Below are positions 1 to 11,238 of a stretch of 64,000 nucleotides of DNA, in pieces. The stretch lies in assembly GCA_032433595.1 (NCBI GenBank), contig JASWJB010000126.1:47299-111298 (forward strand), given 5' to 3'. This DNA is from Conoideocrella luteorostrata (taxonomy: Eukaryota > Ascomycota > Sordariomycetes > Hypocreales > Clavicipitaceae). The stretch's first letter is position 1. The number at the start of each line of letters is the position of its first letter. The notes under the pieces were generated by a model. That model searched no databases. It had not been told where the DNA came from and saw only the letters and a program-made list of their open reading frames with translations. The position numbers were made by a program, and so were the translations under genes.

Positions 1-717
1 GCTGGCAGCTCGAAGCCATGCGCTGATCCCTTCATCATGCGCTTCGCTGGTAGACGGCAGGTGGCGACATTGGAAATTTCCCCAGAGCGCTTGGATGCCC
101 ACGGCACGGTTCGATGGGGTGCTATTGATGGGGATCTGGATTGGTTGCAATGTCGCTCTACATGCATCGCCCTTGACGTATCTGACAATGTCGAGTCCGC
201 GGTTGTAGCCTTCGCATTCGTTGCCGGCCCGTACGCAAGGACTACATGACGGTCGCTGGAAGTCACACTGCGGGAAGACAGTGTCAGGTCGGAATGACAC
301 AGCAGCTGGGGGTTGCATATGCGTACCTTTATCTTCCTCCGCCTACAATTGTGGCATCGTGGTATTAGAATTGGCCGAGGTGCCATTTTTATTCTGCATG
401 GACAACACAATTCCTCGGAGGGGGGGGGGGGGGGGGTTTAAATTCTTATCCGGAGAATTTCTGTTGCATCATACAACCGCTTTTGGTTAGCCTAGAGCAG
501 TGGAGGCGACGAGTATGAGCACCAGGCCAGACGCGAACTTGTGGGATTGTGGCAGCTGTGTAATGCGCAAGCTGATGGTCCAAAGGTGTCTAAAATCTCT
601 TTTGCCAATCAGAATGTTGCAGTAATACTATGGAATTATTGAGAATTGTAGGTATCCCAGCAATTGTTGACCTCCGCGGGAGAGATAGAACTATTTAGAC
701 CTGGATCTTCTCGTAGA
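1..717. other. Intergenic, no gene seen
   Basis: No open frame here resembles a known protein or has coherent codon use. The one notable item is a run of 17 G at 420-436. The right part is the 3' flank of the alpha/beta hydrolase gene on the minus strand. Confidence 0.5.
420..436. repeat. Poly-G run (17 G)
   Basis: Seventeen consecutive G residues are seen. Homopolymers of this length are prone to sequencing and assembly error, so the exact length is uncertain. Confidence 0.8.
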
Positions 718-1634
718 TCAAATCCAAGCGCTTCCTTCCGCCACAGATCTCACAGCCTGGTCTATCATACCCGTCAAATCCTTTGTATGACTAAGCATAG
801 GTGAATGGCCGCAGCTCATCTTTTGGATCTTTGACCCTGCGGTCTCCCCAAACTTTTCTTGGTAGACGGGAGGGGGGCCTCGATCCTTTTCGCAAACAAC
901 AAATGTGGACGGAACGTGACGGAAAGCCTCGTTGGTGACCTTGGTCTCTTGAACAGCGTACGATTGGTCGATAATCTTCAATTCCCACTCTTTTGCTTCT
1001 GCAGGAGGAAGATCGTGATAGAGAATGTTGGCTGGGTCTTTAATGGTAAATCGGCCATGTGGCTTGACGTCATTGTTTGGGGATTCGCCAAATACATCCA
1101 GCACAGATTGACCTAGTGTTAGGATAAGGGCTGCAAAATAAAATAGGTGAACTGCCGGTGAAGAAGTTAGCGAATTTGTTGGAGATGAACGTATGGAGAA
1201 TCCAAGCTCCCCATTGCTTCGCAGATAACGCGATTAGATTGAAGTACTGCGCCACATGCGGCGATCAAACAGAAGAATTCTTTAAAATACTCACCAACAC
1301 CTCCAGAAAGGCCATTGGATTGTCTTTCGATGAAAGACAGGTCTTTGGTCACAGCTTCATTTCCTACGAGACCACCGTACGAATGCATTACCAAAACCAC
1401 CTTCTTGCCTTGCTCAACGAGGCGTCGGACCTCAGAACCAACGACTAGCGCATCATCGCTCAATGATTTCGAGGCAAAGTCCGGTTTTTCATGGTCCGTT
1501 AGACTCGGCAAGAGGGGCTGAACGACGGAATATCCAAGGGCTTTGAGGGCATCCGCAAGTTTGTAGTACGCCTCAGGCAATTGGAACGAGCCCTGGACCA
1601 AGACAATAACGGGTTTCTCAATGGAAGGAGCCAT
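718..1634 (-). CDS. Alpha/beta hydrolase, AB_hydrolase-1 type
   Basis: A two-exon gene, exons 1634-1295 and 1130-718, gives 250 aa. The intron has donor GTGAGT and acceptor TTGCAG, and joining it restores one frame (..GVA/LILTLGQSVLDVFG). The start ATG opens directly on the first beta strand (VIVLVQGSF). The nucleophile elbow is HSYGG with Ser85, preceded by Met instead of the common Gly. The likely acid is Asp196 in CEKD and the likely base His222 in CGHSP. Small cytosolic hydrolases of this kind are common in fungi next to secondary-metabolism or detoxification genes. The substrate cannot be read from sequence. The layout is full length and no frame break is seen. It stands alone, with no co-oriented partner nearby. 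Confidence 0.85.
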
Positions 1635-2901
1635 CTTGATTAAATTTCGTATTGCAAAAAGCGCGAATAACGAAGCCTCTGAAAGTACTTGGCCAACACA
1701 GCCGCATGAGTGATTAAGGTCTTACAATGTTGCAACTGTTTAATCGCTCAACGAACGAACCCTTCTTCATGGCTCAGTAAGCACCCTAGAAAAGTGGAGA
1801 ATTTAATGAATTTTAGGGCGGCCGTGCTTGGCAATATACATGTTAGGAAGTGTGCCCAACACTGCAAACGAAAACGAGGACGCACGACGACCCTTGCGAT
1901 GTGGCTGACGTAAGTAAACACTTGCACTACACGCACCGATAGCACTAAAATGTCACATTTTTACTCCGTACGCATGAAAGAGTACATCGCCGTTTAGTAG
2001 CCAGGAGGTATTTGAGACCGCAGAGGTGATGTCCTTTAAATTACCTCCGCAGCGTCTCAACTCGCACCGACAATCAGGAAGCTTACTCATCCCACTTATC
2101 CCCGTCTCCACAAACGATAGTTGCAGAACCCATTGCCGTTGAACACCATCATCAAAAGCATATGCATCATCATCATCATCAAATCACTTTCAACTTTGTT
2201 CAATGTCTTTATGATTTTGGTCCACATTCGCGCAACAGTAATCCCTCTCTCTTTCCACACTGATGCGTACATCCTGTCACCGCCGCCCTGACTGCACTTG
2301 GTAACCTGAAGCTCTATTGTGGGTTGCACAGGGTGTTGTGCAAGGTATCGATACCAAGCGGTCAAAATGCAATGCAATATATTTAATAATCTCTGTCTAT
2401 CTAAGAAGAGGAAAATAAGTCAGGGAGGAAGCCCTGATATCGTCGTATAAATATCGTGGCTAAACGGTCACCACGTAACCTGCTCCGTGCTTCCTATTGT
2501 TCTTGACGCCGGCTAACGTCCGGTTGAAGATGGACACTTTCAAGTCGCCGCTTGCTTTGTCTCATGAGATGTAGGCCACTGTCCATTCTTTGTTATAGGG
2601 AAGATGGGCCAGGGACTCAATGGGGGATGAAAAGTACGTCTCTGGGAAAGGTCCCAGGTGATATGACTTATGGGGAATGCGTTTCGAGGTGATACCTTCG
2701 ACCCTAGGATGAAGATTCTCTCTCTTCTAATTATTTACGGCACTATTTTGCTTGGTCGAGTGAGGTTAGACTTATCCTACATTGATGGCTACCTTTTTTT
2801 GTTGCACCTGTGACTAGAACTACTCCTGGTTTACATAATGGAATAAAACACGCAAAAAGCAAACTTCCTATTTGCGCCTAGAAATCCCGAAACTGCCTGA
2901 C
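1635..2901. other. Intergenic with CAT microsatellite and repeat copy
   Basis: No supported gene. It contains a CAT/ATC-rich microsatellite at about 2146-2182, a TACTCCGTAC motif at 1962-1971 and one copy of a dispersed repeat (2441-2461) that recurs at 33628-33648. The left part is the promoter side of the hydrolase gene. Confidence 0.5.
2441..2461. repeat. Dispersed repeat, copy 1 of 2
   Basis: These 21 bases occur identically at 33628-33648. About 25 bases before them are also alignable with the other copy (both run from AAG through a G-rich stretch into TGAT). The core holds TATAAATA, which resembles an LTR TATA box. It is probably a scrap of an old transposon. Confidence 0.6.
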
Positions 2902-3888
2902 TTACGCGGGAAAATAATAATTTAGAGTACCGCCTTTCATCTCGAAACAGCCTTCATCCCAAAAGAATGTCTGGCAAGGTACGTTATTCCCGTTGTAATT
3001 TAGAGCGGACCTTGAGTAGCCAGGTTTTGTGACGGCTGTTACAGTATCCAACAGTGGTTCCCAAGCCGTTGCATTGAGCGTGCCTTTCCATGGCAGCACA
3101 CACGGTTCCAAACTTTTCGAATCAAGTCCTTCTAATACTCCCATCCTTGGCACGCCGTACCGTGAACGGTGATGAAGCAGTTGTGAGTTGGGAGGGGTTA
3201 TGCGACCAACAAATATATCTTTGGCTGGAGGATCAGCTCGAGGGATATTATTAGAGGGCATATTATTGAAAAGCCAGTTTGATTGTCCTTGGGGTTGTAT
3301 AGGCAAAGCTATGTCCAGTCGGGGCGTTAGATTGGCAACGGCCGGATCCTGACTCACGGGCTTGAGGTGACCGGAGAGAACGTCATCGATAGTGTAGTAA
3401 TTAACAATATGATATTTCTGAGTTTTGTATGGAATGGTGATGGTTTTTTTTACGAGACCATTATTTTTGATAGGATATTGGTCATGTAACGAACCATGAA
3501 GTCGGTTTGATGCGGCTTGACCCGTTGTAGACTTTTTTGAGCGCCGGTTGCTGGAAGTCGTCTTAACACGGTGTTTTAGGAAAGTAGGCTCATTTTCACG
3601 TTGCAATCGCTTAACGCGCCGTTCAAGCTCTCGATAAACCAGAAAACATCCGACTACGCGACTCGGACTCCACGTCAGACCATCCGTCCACCGCTTGATA
3701 CCGGAGTATTGCTCATCGATGACCAGAATGCTTCCACTTCTCACAATTGCAGACTTCGCTCCTTGATGTGGTCGGTTTGTCACCCCCCTAAGACGGTTGC
3801 AAAGGTAGGCTTCCAGAAGAGTAGAAGCATCCGCCGCCGATGTTATGTAACCTTGCCATGTAGGGTATAAGTGGTCCTGATTTTGCAT
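2902..3888 (-). CDS. WOPR-domain (Gti1/Pac2/Ryp1 family) transcription factor
   Basis: A single exon of 328 aa if translation starts at ATG 3888; the frame stays open to 3999. The later Met is preferred because WOPR proteins start only a few residues before the first domain half, as here (MQNQDHLYPTWQGYI). WOPRa covers about residues 7-95 with the hallmark IRSGS-like and RWTDGLTWSPSRVVG segments followed by FLVYREL. WOPRb lies at about 140-190 with LVKKTITI and YHIVNYYTIDDVLSGHLK. The family binds DNA and controls morphological switching, conidiation and effector or secondary-metabolite genes in fungi. The C-terminal third is low in recognisable features. Several normally invariant positions differ (IVRSGS where IRSGSV is usual), so it looks like a diverged paralog rather than the main Pac2 or Ryp1 orthologue. 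It is an isolated gene. Confidence 0.85.
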   Translation of the reverse strand: MQNQDHLYPTWQGYITSAADASTLLEAYLCNRLRGVTNRPHQGAKSAIVRSGSILVIDEQYSGIKRWTDGLTWSPSRVVGCFLVYRELERRVKRLQRENEPTFLKHRVKTTSSNRRSKKSTTGQAASNRLHGSLHDQYPIKNNGLVKKTITIPYKTQKYHIVNYYTIDDVLSGHLKPVSQDPAVANLTPRLDIALPIQPQGQSNWLFNNMPSNNIPRADPPAKDIFVGRITPPNSQLLHHRSRYGVPRMGVLEGLDSKSLEPCVLPWKGTLNATAWEPLLDTVTAVTKPGYSRSALNYNGNNVPCQTFFWDEGCFEMKGGTLNYYFPA

Positions 3889-6846
3889 TCTAGGTAAATA
3901 GAACGGATGCAGAATGTATGCGTCAATGAAATTGTAATATTGGTGAATAGTCGAGCCGCGCACAGACGTGAGCGGAGTAAAAATGCAGCACTCAACCATA
4001 AAACGAAACGAGTGTGTTCAGAACCGAAATCCGAAAAGGGAACCACCTACTTATACTGGAGAACAAGACGTGAGTTAAACCAGCCTTCCGACTCTTGTAA
4101 TAGAATCCGTCTCAATAATGGCATAGTTATAGCCGTAACACATAACCTTCAAAACCGTATGATGTTGTAGCAGGCGCAAGCGGGAGTTCAGCCTTCCCCG
4201 ATGGCGACGCTCGGGCATACACGTAGATCTTGGCTGAATCCGCCACCAACATCGAATACGATGCACAAAATGGGCCAATTCGCCATATCATGCTATGTTG
4301 GTATAGTGTGCCCAAGAAATATATTGGGCAGCTGTTTCAGCCACACCAATTCGGCTTTTATGCACCTATAAACTTTGACGGAGCCCCGGAAACCCCACGA
4401 TATCCCAGTGGTGCGTATCTTTGCGTACGGCATGGGTCGGCTCGCCTGTCTCCTCAGTTCAGAGAAGCGATAGTCCGCATTGGTAAACTTGTGTTGTTTT
4501 GTTCTACGCTAATCCTACATTGATGGTTGAAATTCCTGGCACATGGGAAGCCGCGGCAATGGCGCTGCCCTAAATGAATACTTGCGCATTGCGGTAGATA
4601 AAATGCTAGGAAGCGATAAAAAGTGTCGGCTAAAGACATACATGATTGGCTGAAGCCTGGTGTCATTCGCTTAATGTAATGACCATGTGGCGTCCATGAG
4701 CAAGCTTGCCAATTGGGGAAAATATGACGAGGGCGAAGGAGCCGGGGGTGTTGTGAAGGCAGGCAGCCGTGGATCTTGGAGAGCTAGTACCTGGCTGCAC
4801 TAACTGTCTAAAATGGAGGAGTCAGATTCTCATAAATGATAGCTGTAGCTGTGGATTGGTAGGAAAATTCTGCTTTCAAGAGGCTGTCAGGCTGGTTTGC
4901 TCTACAGCCACGCTGTAAACTACTCTTTTACCGGCCGTCCAATGACGCCCACGGCCCGTCATGTTTCGTCTGTGAGCACTCAGCGTCTTCTTGATTCCAA
5001 CTGATTGCACTGTGGCCGTAATAACGTCAATTAATCGGTCGTACATGATCGACGCCTGGTTAGCGTATCCGATGGGCTACTAAACAAACTCTGATTAGCA
5101 TTGAACTAAAACACGGCTGTCAATGTTTCAACCAGCTGAGTCCGGACCTTGTTAATAGAAAAAGCCACACATTGGGCTCCTCTCCCGCGCGCTCGCATTC
5201 GGCCAGTCCCACCCCATTAGTGATAGCGCCGCACTTACATCGTGCGCCACTTGGGGATCAACGTAGCCAGTGCGCGTTATGGCTCCCGTGTCATTGGTGG
5301 ATTATGCACGACTATGTGGCCTTCGACTGCACCTCCAGGGTTGAGAGCAAGTTTTCCCCCTCTTCACCGTAGAAGTGGTAGCACCAAAGGGGCACGGCTG
5401 ATGAATGAGAGTCATTCAAACTCCCAACGTTGAGGCCAGCAGCTTTCTATGATGATTGGATTTACTGCGCTACTCGTTTTTTTAGTCCGGAAATTTCGGA
5501 GGCAACAAGCTAATCGGCCGTGTTGACTGTAGCATGTAAATTACTATGCGTCTCTGCGGGTAGTTCATTTTGCGCTTCTGTGATTATCGGATGATATAAG
5601 CCCTGGTTAAATCTTACTAGATCAATATTTAGCGAGTTCACATTTTTGCACTTTAGTGCAGTGGATATTGAACGCAACAACAGATCGGGAAACTTGCTTA
5701 GGTTGAACATGCTAATCAAGACTCGGAGGACTCGGAATTGATCCCGTGGGCCTTCTAATACCCTGCAATGGAAGGATAAACAGATAGCGTACCTTCATGA
5801 CAAGGCCTTAAGTCTTAGGAGCTATTTGTAGCTTCTACGGAGTGTTCCATCGAGACTTAACACGCCTTTGAAGCCTGTCTATGGTATGGCGGCTCGACAG
5901 TGTCTTGTTGCTAGTGAGAAATCGGAACTTTCGATCTTTGTCACAAAGGGGGCTTGTTGGAAGACGCATCGTCGTGCAAACAATAGCAATAAACAAAGAG
6001 CCAAGGTTGTTTGCGTATAATACAACCTCTACTTGTTCACAAGTCGAATGGACAGGTTACTGCGTCCCGTAGCGCGTCGACTGCTATCGTTGCAGATACT
6101 TGAATGGCAATGACGTCTCATTTTACTTTAAGTTTTTGAACGCAACCAGTCAAGTAGGACAGTGCGGGTGCTTAGACATGCCATTACCTTGCGTGGGAGA
6201 ACGGCAACATTCTTCCAAGGTCTATCTTAGTGCCGTTCCTTGATTCCGAGCTGTAATACACCCACGACTTCAGCGCAATACATGCCGCCCAATGCAAGCG
6301 AATACGAACCCAAAGAACCTTAACTTTTTCAGCCTCAAAAATTATTCCACCGTATATGTCGTACCTGCAGCGGCTTTCTCCTCTGTTGCGGGGAGGATCG
6401 TCACTCAAGTCACCACTTTTCACTCTTTGCACATCAGCTAGCTTGTGCAGAAAGTATGACAAGATCTGAGTTTTTCGTTGGTTTGAGCTTGGCTCTGCTC
6501 AGAGATGTTGCGTTGATCTAATCGAAACAACTACGCAGCGCCACAGTTTAGAGCATCGAGCCACTACGTAGAGGTAACGGCATTTTCGTCGGCATATAGA
6601 ATCGCAGAATTTAAGCAGTCTCATAAACAGGTTGCGCTTTGACATTTATGTAGCTTCTGCCTTAAATACCATTTGAGAAGCTCGTGAGAAGTTTTGGTCT
6701 ACATGTCTCTTGTATAAGATGGCGGCAATTACCACTTAATTATTTGAATCCCAGGCTAATAAAGAACCCAAACCTCATTCTCTTGTTACTGTTTCAAAGC
6801 AATTTACACCACATATTTTCTTCAGTGCTCCTTAAGACAAGCCAAC
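3889..6846. other. Long intergenic stretch, no gene supported
   Basis: About 3 kb with many stops in all frames. Short ORFs (for example 4230-4523, 5172-5372, 5510-5719 and 6184-6462) have no family signature, signal peptide or splice partner. The last few hundred bases are the promoter of the HsbA gene. Confidence 0.5.
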
Positions 6847-7707
6847 ATGAAATCGCTCGCTTTATTTACCTTAGCCACGAGCGCTTTTGCCGCTGTGCTC
6901 TTTGATCGTGATCTTGCTACCATAAAGGCGGTCATGACAACTGCCGGCGATAACATCATTGGGCTAGACAATGCTGTTAAAGGCTTTTCCAGCGACTCAG
7001 GGCCCGTCGTGGCAGCCGCAGATATACTCATCCAGTCTTTGAAGGACGGCAAAGCCAAGGTAGACCCTACCGATGCATTGTCTTTGGGTGATGCGCTTGG
7101 TCTCCAAGATCCTGCCAAGGATCTCCAATCTAAGGCTGATACACTTTTGGCGGATTTCAAGGCGAGGAAAGATGCTATTGCGAAGAACGGGTTCTGTGAA
7201 ACCACTTTCACCAAGTCTAGTGCAATCAATGCAGCATCCAAAGATTTGATCGATTCTATCGTCTCGAAAGTCCCGCAATCAGCTCAGGGCATCGCTAAAA
7301 ACATCGTTGCCGGTTTTCTGAAAACACTTCAGGATGCTCAGGATACATTTAGCCCGGAAAATTGCAAGAACACAGGTTCTCCTCCTGCGAGCTCCGGTAC
7401 AAGCACAGTCTCCGTGCCCGGCACAACTACTGGAACTGCCACCATGCCCGGCACCACTACTGGAACTGCCTCCATGCCTGACACAGCTACTGGAACTGCC
7501 TCGACTACCTGTACATCTACCGTCACTACCTCTGATACGATTTCAACCCCTCCAATCAGCGATAGTTGCCCTGCGGCTTCAACGGTCACCATTACCGCCA
7601 CAGACAGCAATGACTGCGTGCCAACACCCACTTGCACTAAGAAGCCGCCTGTCACAGTTACTACTACTACGAAGGCTTGCCCAACTGTGGCTCAGTTGTT
7701 CTGGTAA
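6847..7707 (+). CDS. Secreted HsbA / cell-wall galactomannoprotein-type protein
   Basis: A single exon of 286 aa. Residues 1-15 are a clear signal peptide (hydrophobic core SLALFTLATSAFAA). About residues 20-165 form the helical HsbA (hydrophobic surface binding protein A) domain, recognisable from the repeating ILIQSLKDGKAKVDPTDA-type helices, a FKARKDAIAK helix and two Cys. The rest is a Ser/Thr/Pro-rich, probably O-glycosylated tail with three tandem copies of a 10-residue unit of the type MPGTTTGTAS. Six further Cys lie in the tail. HsbA proteins stick to hydrophobic surfaces and recruit hydrolases; related proteins sit in the wall. No GPI signal is evident, since the C-terminus ends in AQLFW with only a very short hydrophobic stretch. 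It is likely secreted and may act at the host cuticle. Confidence 0.85.
   Translation: MKSLALFTLATSAFAAVLFDRDLATIKAVMTTAGDNIIGLDNAVKGFSSDSGPVVAAADILIQSLKDGKAKVDPTDALSLGDALGLQDPAKDLQSKADTLLADFKARKDAIAKNGFCETTFTKSSAINAASKDLIDSIVSKVPQSAQGIAKNIVAGFLKTLQDAQDTFSPENCKNTGSPPASSGTSTVSVPGTTTGTATMPGTTTGTASMPDTATGTASTTCTSTVTTSDTISTPPISDSCPAASTVTITATDSNDCVPTPTCTKKPPVTVTTTTKACPTVAQLFW
7414..7503 (+). repeat. Three tandem 30-bp coding repeats
   Basis: Units at 7414-7443, 7444-7473 and 7474-7503 encode three copies of a Thr/Gly-rich decapeptide (V/M-P-G/D-T-T/A-T-G-T-A-x) in the tail of the HsbA protein. The period of exactly 30 bases keeps the frame, so copy number can vary without breaking the gene. Confidence 0.85.
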
Positions 7708-9345
7708 ATTTGTCCTTGTCATTACTAGCTTAGGCTGAGAAAGACTAACATTTTCTAGAACGGCAACAATGTTACAACTCCTCTAGTGAATAGATGTTGT
7801 AATGCGGATACTAGCTTCAACAGTCACAAATCTCTGATCGTATTCTTTTCTTCAGCAGGCGGATTATTACCATGGTCTGGGAGGCGCTGTTTGACCCTCC
7901 GAGTTAACGTCGACCACATATTCGCCACTATAGCTGCATTATAATATCATCACATTTTTTCGCATAACGCGTTGAAAACAATTCATATTTAGTGTTTTTT
8001 AGCTAGTAAGCTCCTCATGTGACTTTGCAAGAAGAAAATTGAGCCCTCTCATCAGCCAACACACTCTGTAAAAACGAATCCTTTACCCCTAAGAAGAGAG
8101 GTTCTGTTCCAATCGCATCCGTGTCTACTGGTCCTCGCGTGATGGGGTCCATGATGGTCAGGCTTAAGGTGAGAGATGGGTTTTGTCTTTGTGTTGCTTC
8201 CCAGTATCGACGTACCCTGACCTGAGCCAGGCTTGGGATGTTGAAAACAGTGAGAAAGGCTGGGAGGTGCGCCCAAAGAAAAGGGAAAAGAAACAGAATA
8301 GGGAATGGTCTCCACCAGTAAGCTGGGTTTGCCTTTTGATGCGACGACAAGCCGTCTACAGAGGTAGGGTGGGTGCGGCCCGTGATCCCGCAGGGCAAGG
8401 TCGGAGTTCCATAGCGATATGACGCTGAGGTTCTACACACGGGCATGGGAAGCAATAGTACGATTAGTGCTGTAAATCTCGTTACGCATTCATTTGCTTG
8501 AACTTTTTCCGCGAATCTGGCAACGCTATGTTGACATAAGGCCTTGAGGCTGTAGCATTGACAGCGTTGTGGCTGTGATGAGAGCGCCGAGACAGAAGAA
8601 AATGCAACGAGATGTGTTGGAGGCATGATGTGGCAGTGAAGGTGGCACTAACAGTTCGCCATATGCTACTTTACGCCAAATTTGGCGCACTGTACTGATG
8701 CCTCACCTGCCTAATCACGAAAAATACCAATGCCAACACGGGAGATGCTGATCCTGAGCCGCGCTGTACATTCTCGCCGTGAGTCCGTTCATCCACTCTG
8801 ACAAGCTGCATGCAATGAGACTGGTTAAGGAATAGCTCAAAACAATTTGAGGAATGGCAACCGGCCGTCGGGCAGTATGTTAATTGCCCGCCTCCGCTCA
8901 CAGCTTAGCCGCCGCTTGCAAGGTGGAGGGGGCAGCCTTCAATTCCTCCAGCGGCTGAGCCCCTCTAGCTACTCCGTACGGAGTACTCTACACTACGGAG
9001 TACTATGGTCATGTTCCAATTCTTGGCCCTGGACCTGCTTCCTTGTGGGTGTTGGTTTCCGCCAACACAAATATTATAGAATGGTTTAATATAATTAGAT
9101 CTTATAAACTAGATTAAGAGTTTAGTTAGAGGTGTTTGCCACGCTGGCATACTGTAGTTTCAATACCCAGGCAGCAGTTCCGAGCCACCGCTTTACACAG
9201 TTCGGTTGTTTTGGGCTCGGAATTGCAGGAGGCCCACTGTATATATCCCCAGAGCAGAACTACAGTAACTACCCCACTAGTAGTTAATTCCCAGCCCAAC
9301 ACATTACACGATTTGGTTGCTTCTTGGCTCGGAATTGCTGGTAGC
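7708..9345. other. Intergenic with palindromic motif and foldback repeat
   Basis: No supported gene. A 203-codon ORF on the minus strand (8015-8626) was considered and rejected. The stretch holds a palindromic motif at 8970-9003 and most of a foldback or direct-repeat element at 9151-9369. Confidence 0.5.
8970..9003. repeat. Palindrome TACTCCGTACGGAGTA plus a second half-site
   Basis: Bases 8970-8985 are a perfect 16-bp palindrome. TACGGAGTAC follows at 8994-9003. The same half-site recurs at many other intergenic places in the window. Confidence 0.8.
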
Positions 9346-9369
9346 CTAACGTATATCCCCGGACAGAAC
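9151..9369. repeat. MITE-like foldback element with internal duplication
   Basis: ACTGTAGTT at 9151-9159 is matched by its reverse complement ending near 9266. Inside, a GCAGCAGTTCCGAGCC arm (9171-9186) can pair with GGCTCGGAATTGCAGG (about 9214-9229). In addition about 63 bases at 9197-9260 are imperfectly repeated at 9308-9369 (shared GGCTCGGAATTGC, TATATCCCC and CAGAAC blocks), a shift of 112. This looks like a non-autonomous element that was partly duplicated. No family is recognised. Confidence 0.5.
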
Positions 9370-9618
9370 TGACGATACACGGCACAAGGACAGCACCTCA
9401 CGCGCAGCTCTACGCACTAATACCTGCCTCGCAATATCGCATTTATCGAAACTCTCTGACACAGATGGCGTTTCTGCCGTTATCTCGTCCATGACGGGAT
9501 GCACCTTTGTGCCATCGCGACTCAGCAGCACAAGATGCTTAGGCAAGCCCCAACCCAGACTGATTGCAGTCTCGCCGCCAATTCCTCCATTGCTTGGCCC
9601 AGTGATTACAAGTAGCAA
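9346..9618 (-). pseudogene. Short-chain dehydrogenase/reductase relic (N-terminal part)
   Basis: The translated stretch begins LLVITGPSNGGIGGETAISL and continues GLPKHLVLLSRD..KVHPVMDEI. This is the SDR NAD(P)-binding beta-alpha-beta unit with the TGxxxGIG motif. A later VRRAAREV segment matches the helix that normally follows the cofactor-binding Asp. The frame has no ATG: an in-frame stop precedes it, and a nearby ATG (MAYPRL..) lies in another frame, so a frameshift is likely. Nothing after about residue 75 resembles the catalytic YxxxK region, so the gene is truncated. The foldback repeat lies immediately beside the truncation. Confidence 0.65.
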
Positions 9619-10433
9619 AATCTAGTCTTGGATATGCCATGGACGAGTGACGAGGTGTGGAACAGCGAACAGGCTCGATCTTTAGTTCGGGCCTTAAACA
9701 GAGGCTCTTTCATTCACACAGTTGATGCCGCAAAGGAGATCGGGTGATCAAAACAGGTCAATGACGGCATATCTCATCTCGAAGACGCCTGATCTGCAAG
9801 TCTGTATGCTGGGGTAACAAACCAGCATTGCAGTGTCCTTCAAAATCCATTCACGCCACGCGGATTAGGGCAACCCAAGAGCGCCGAATTGGGCTATTCA
9901 CATTCTCACCTTTTGGGTTGGACTTCATGAGCGCGGCAAGGCCAGTCATGAGGCATTTGTGGGCACCAGATCGATCGTAGAACTAGTTATTTAGATCGCA
10001 TTGATTCGGCCTGTGTCATAAACACCCGTCAAGCGCGAAAGGGCCGACGCGAAGAGGGTAATTCACGCGAATTCTGCGCAGAAACCTAGGTAACCTTCAC
10101 CCGGGTCGCACACAATCCCTTCCACGAGTAGAATTTAAGGCCCTATCATGCACACTTTGCAACATCTGGATAAAGATCCCTTTCGCGCATGACAGCATCG
10201 AAATTCACGTCATCATCTCGAAAATCTGTGGTGCTTCTAGTTCAGACAAAGTAAATGAGTCCTACATCTAGCCATGAGCTATCTCACATCATCCCCAGAG
10301 AAAGTCCCAATCCTACCTCGTTCGATTGAATACACATGTGTACAAATGTTTTTGGGAACATTTTGTTCCGTCGCTCAGTGTAGCTGCCACTCTACCCCTG
10401 CTTCCCATCATATCGACTTCCATAAAAGCATAA
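9619..10433. other. Intergenic, no gene seen
   Basis: No supported feature. The right end is the 3' flank of the NDUFA13 gene, which reads leftward and stops at 10434. Confidence 0.5.
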
Positions 10434-11238
10434 TTATTTCGAAGGTGCAGGAGAGACGGCAAACGTCGGTCGGATGAATCGGCTACGGTTTGTGTTAGTA
10501 TATCCCGTTGCCGCTGTGGTGTATACTCGATGATGGAATCGCACCTCTCATTGTTGTAAACCTTCGTATTCTCGCCCATCAACTCCTTCTCGCGTTTCTG
10601 GTCGGCCCAATATCTTCGGACTTGGTCACGGTCTTCTTCGGCCTGCAAGAGGGGAATCAGGTGGATTCGAGCCCACATCTTCTCACGAGCCAGCTCACTA
10701 AGTGTAGCAATTAGCAAACCGTTGTTTTTTTCATAATGCGGCGCCACGGCAGCATCGCTGGAATGACGACTCAAAAGTCCCATTTGATGCATCACACGGA
10801 ATCGGTGGCGCAGAGTCGGTTGATCGCGCCAGCTCCCGGGGTGCAGTTCATCCGGGGAAACATACTTGGCCTCACGAATACCATGGATCAACTTGTACCA
10901 GCCATAGCCCATAATAGCTCCAGCTCCCAATAATAGGATACCGGGGCGGAAACCCTTGGCAGGGAGATTTCGCTATCAACCGCAAGTCAGCATTCTGCCA
11001 TCCATCTTCTCTTTCGGTCGCGGGTTGGGTTCTGAGAGCAAATCCATTTCCCCTCCATGGTGAGCTGCCCAGCAAGAGCAATGTGGACGGCAAGCCTCAC
11101 TCGAGCTCAATTTGGAAGCTAGAGCAAGCTTCTCTCCCATATCAGGCTATAACTATCTGAGGTTATCTAACCTCAACCTCGACGCACCTTGTACTGGACG
11201 GGCTCGTACCCGCCCCTTGGGGGCATATCCTGACCCAT
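10434..11238 (-). CDS. NDUFA13: NADH:ubiquinone oxidoreductase subunit NDUFA13 / GRIM-19
   Basis: Four exons, 11238-11188, 10972-10866, 10697-10545 and 10482-10434, give 119 aa. All three introns have good donors (GTGCGT, GTATGT, GTGCGA), and every junction restores one frame. The product starts MGQDMPPRGGYEPVQYK and continues RNLPAKGFRPG, then a single membrane helix (about residues 27-45, GILLLGAGAIMGYGWYKLI), IREANELAREKMWARIHLIPLLQAEEDR, and ends with RFIRPTFAVSPAPSK. This is the standard layout of the mitochondrial complex I accessory subunit, anchored in the inner membrane with a coiled helix after the TM segment. Length is normal for fungi. It is a housekeeping gene inside an otherwise accessory-looking part of the window. 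Confidence 0.95.

Noticed and set aside
2096..2377. 93-codon minus-strand ORF with poly-Met
   Set aside because: The Met run is the translation of the CAT microsatellite.
5172..5440. Two overlapping plus-strand ORFs and a readable minus-strand fragment
   Set aside because: Short stretches look protein-like in several frames, but none matches a family I know and none continues beyond about 30 residues.
8015..8626. 203-codon ORF on the minus strand
   Set aside because: Amino-acid composition is erratic, there is no family motif or signal peptide, and stops in the neighbouring frames are no fewer than in non-coding DNA here.
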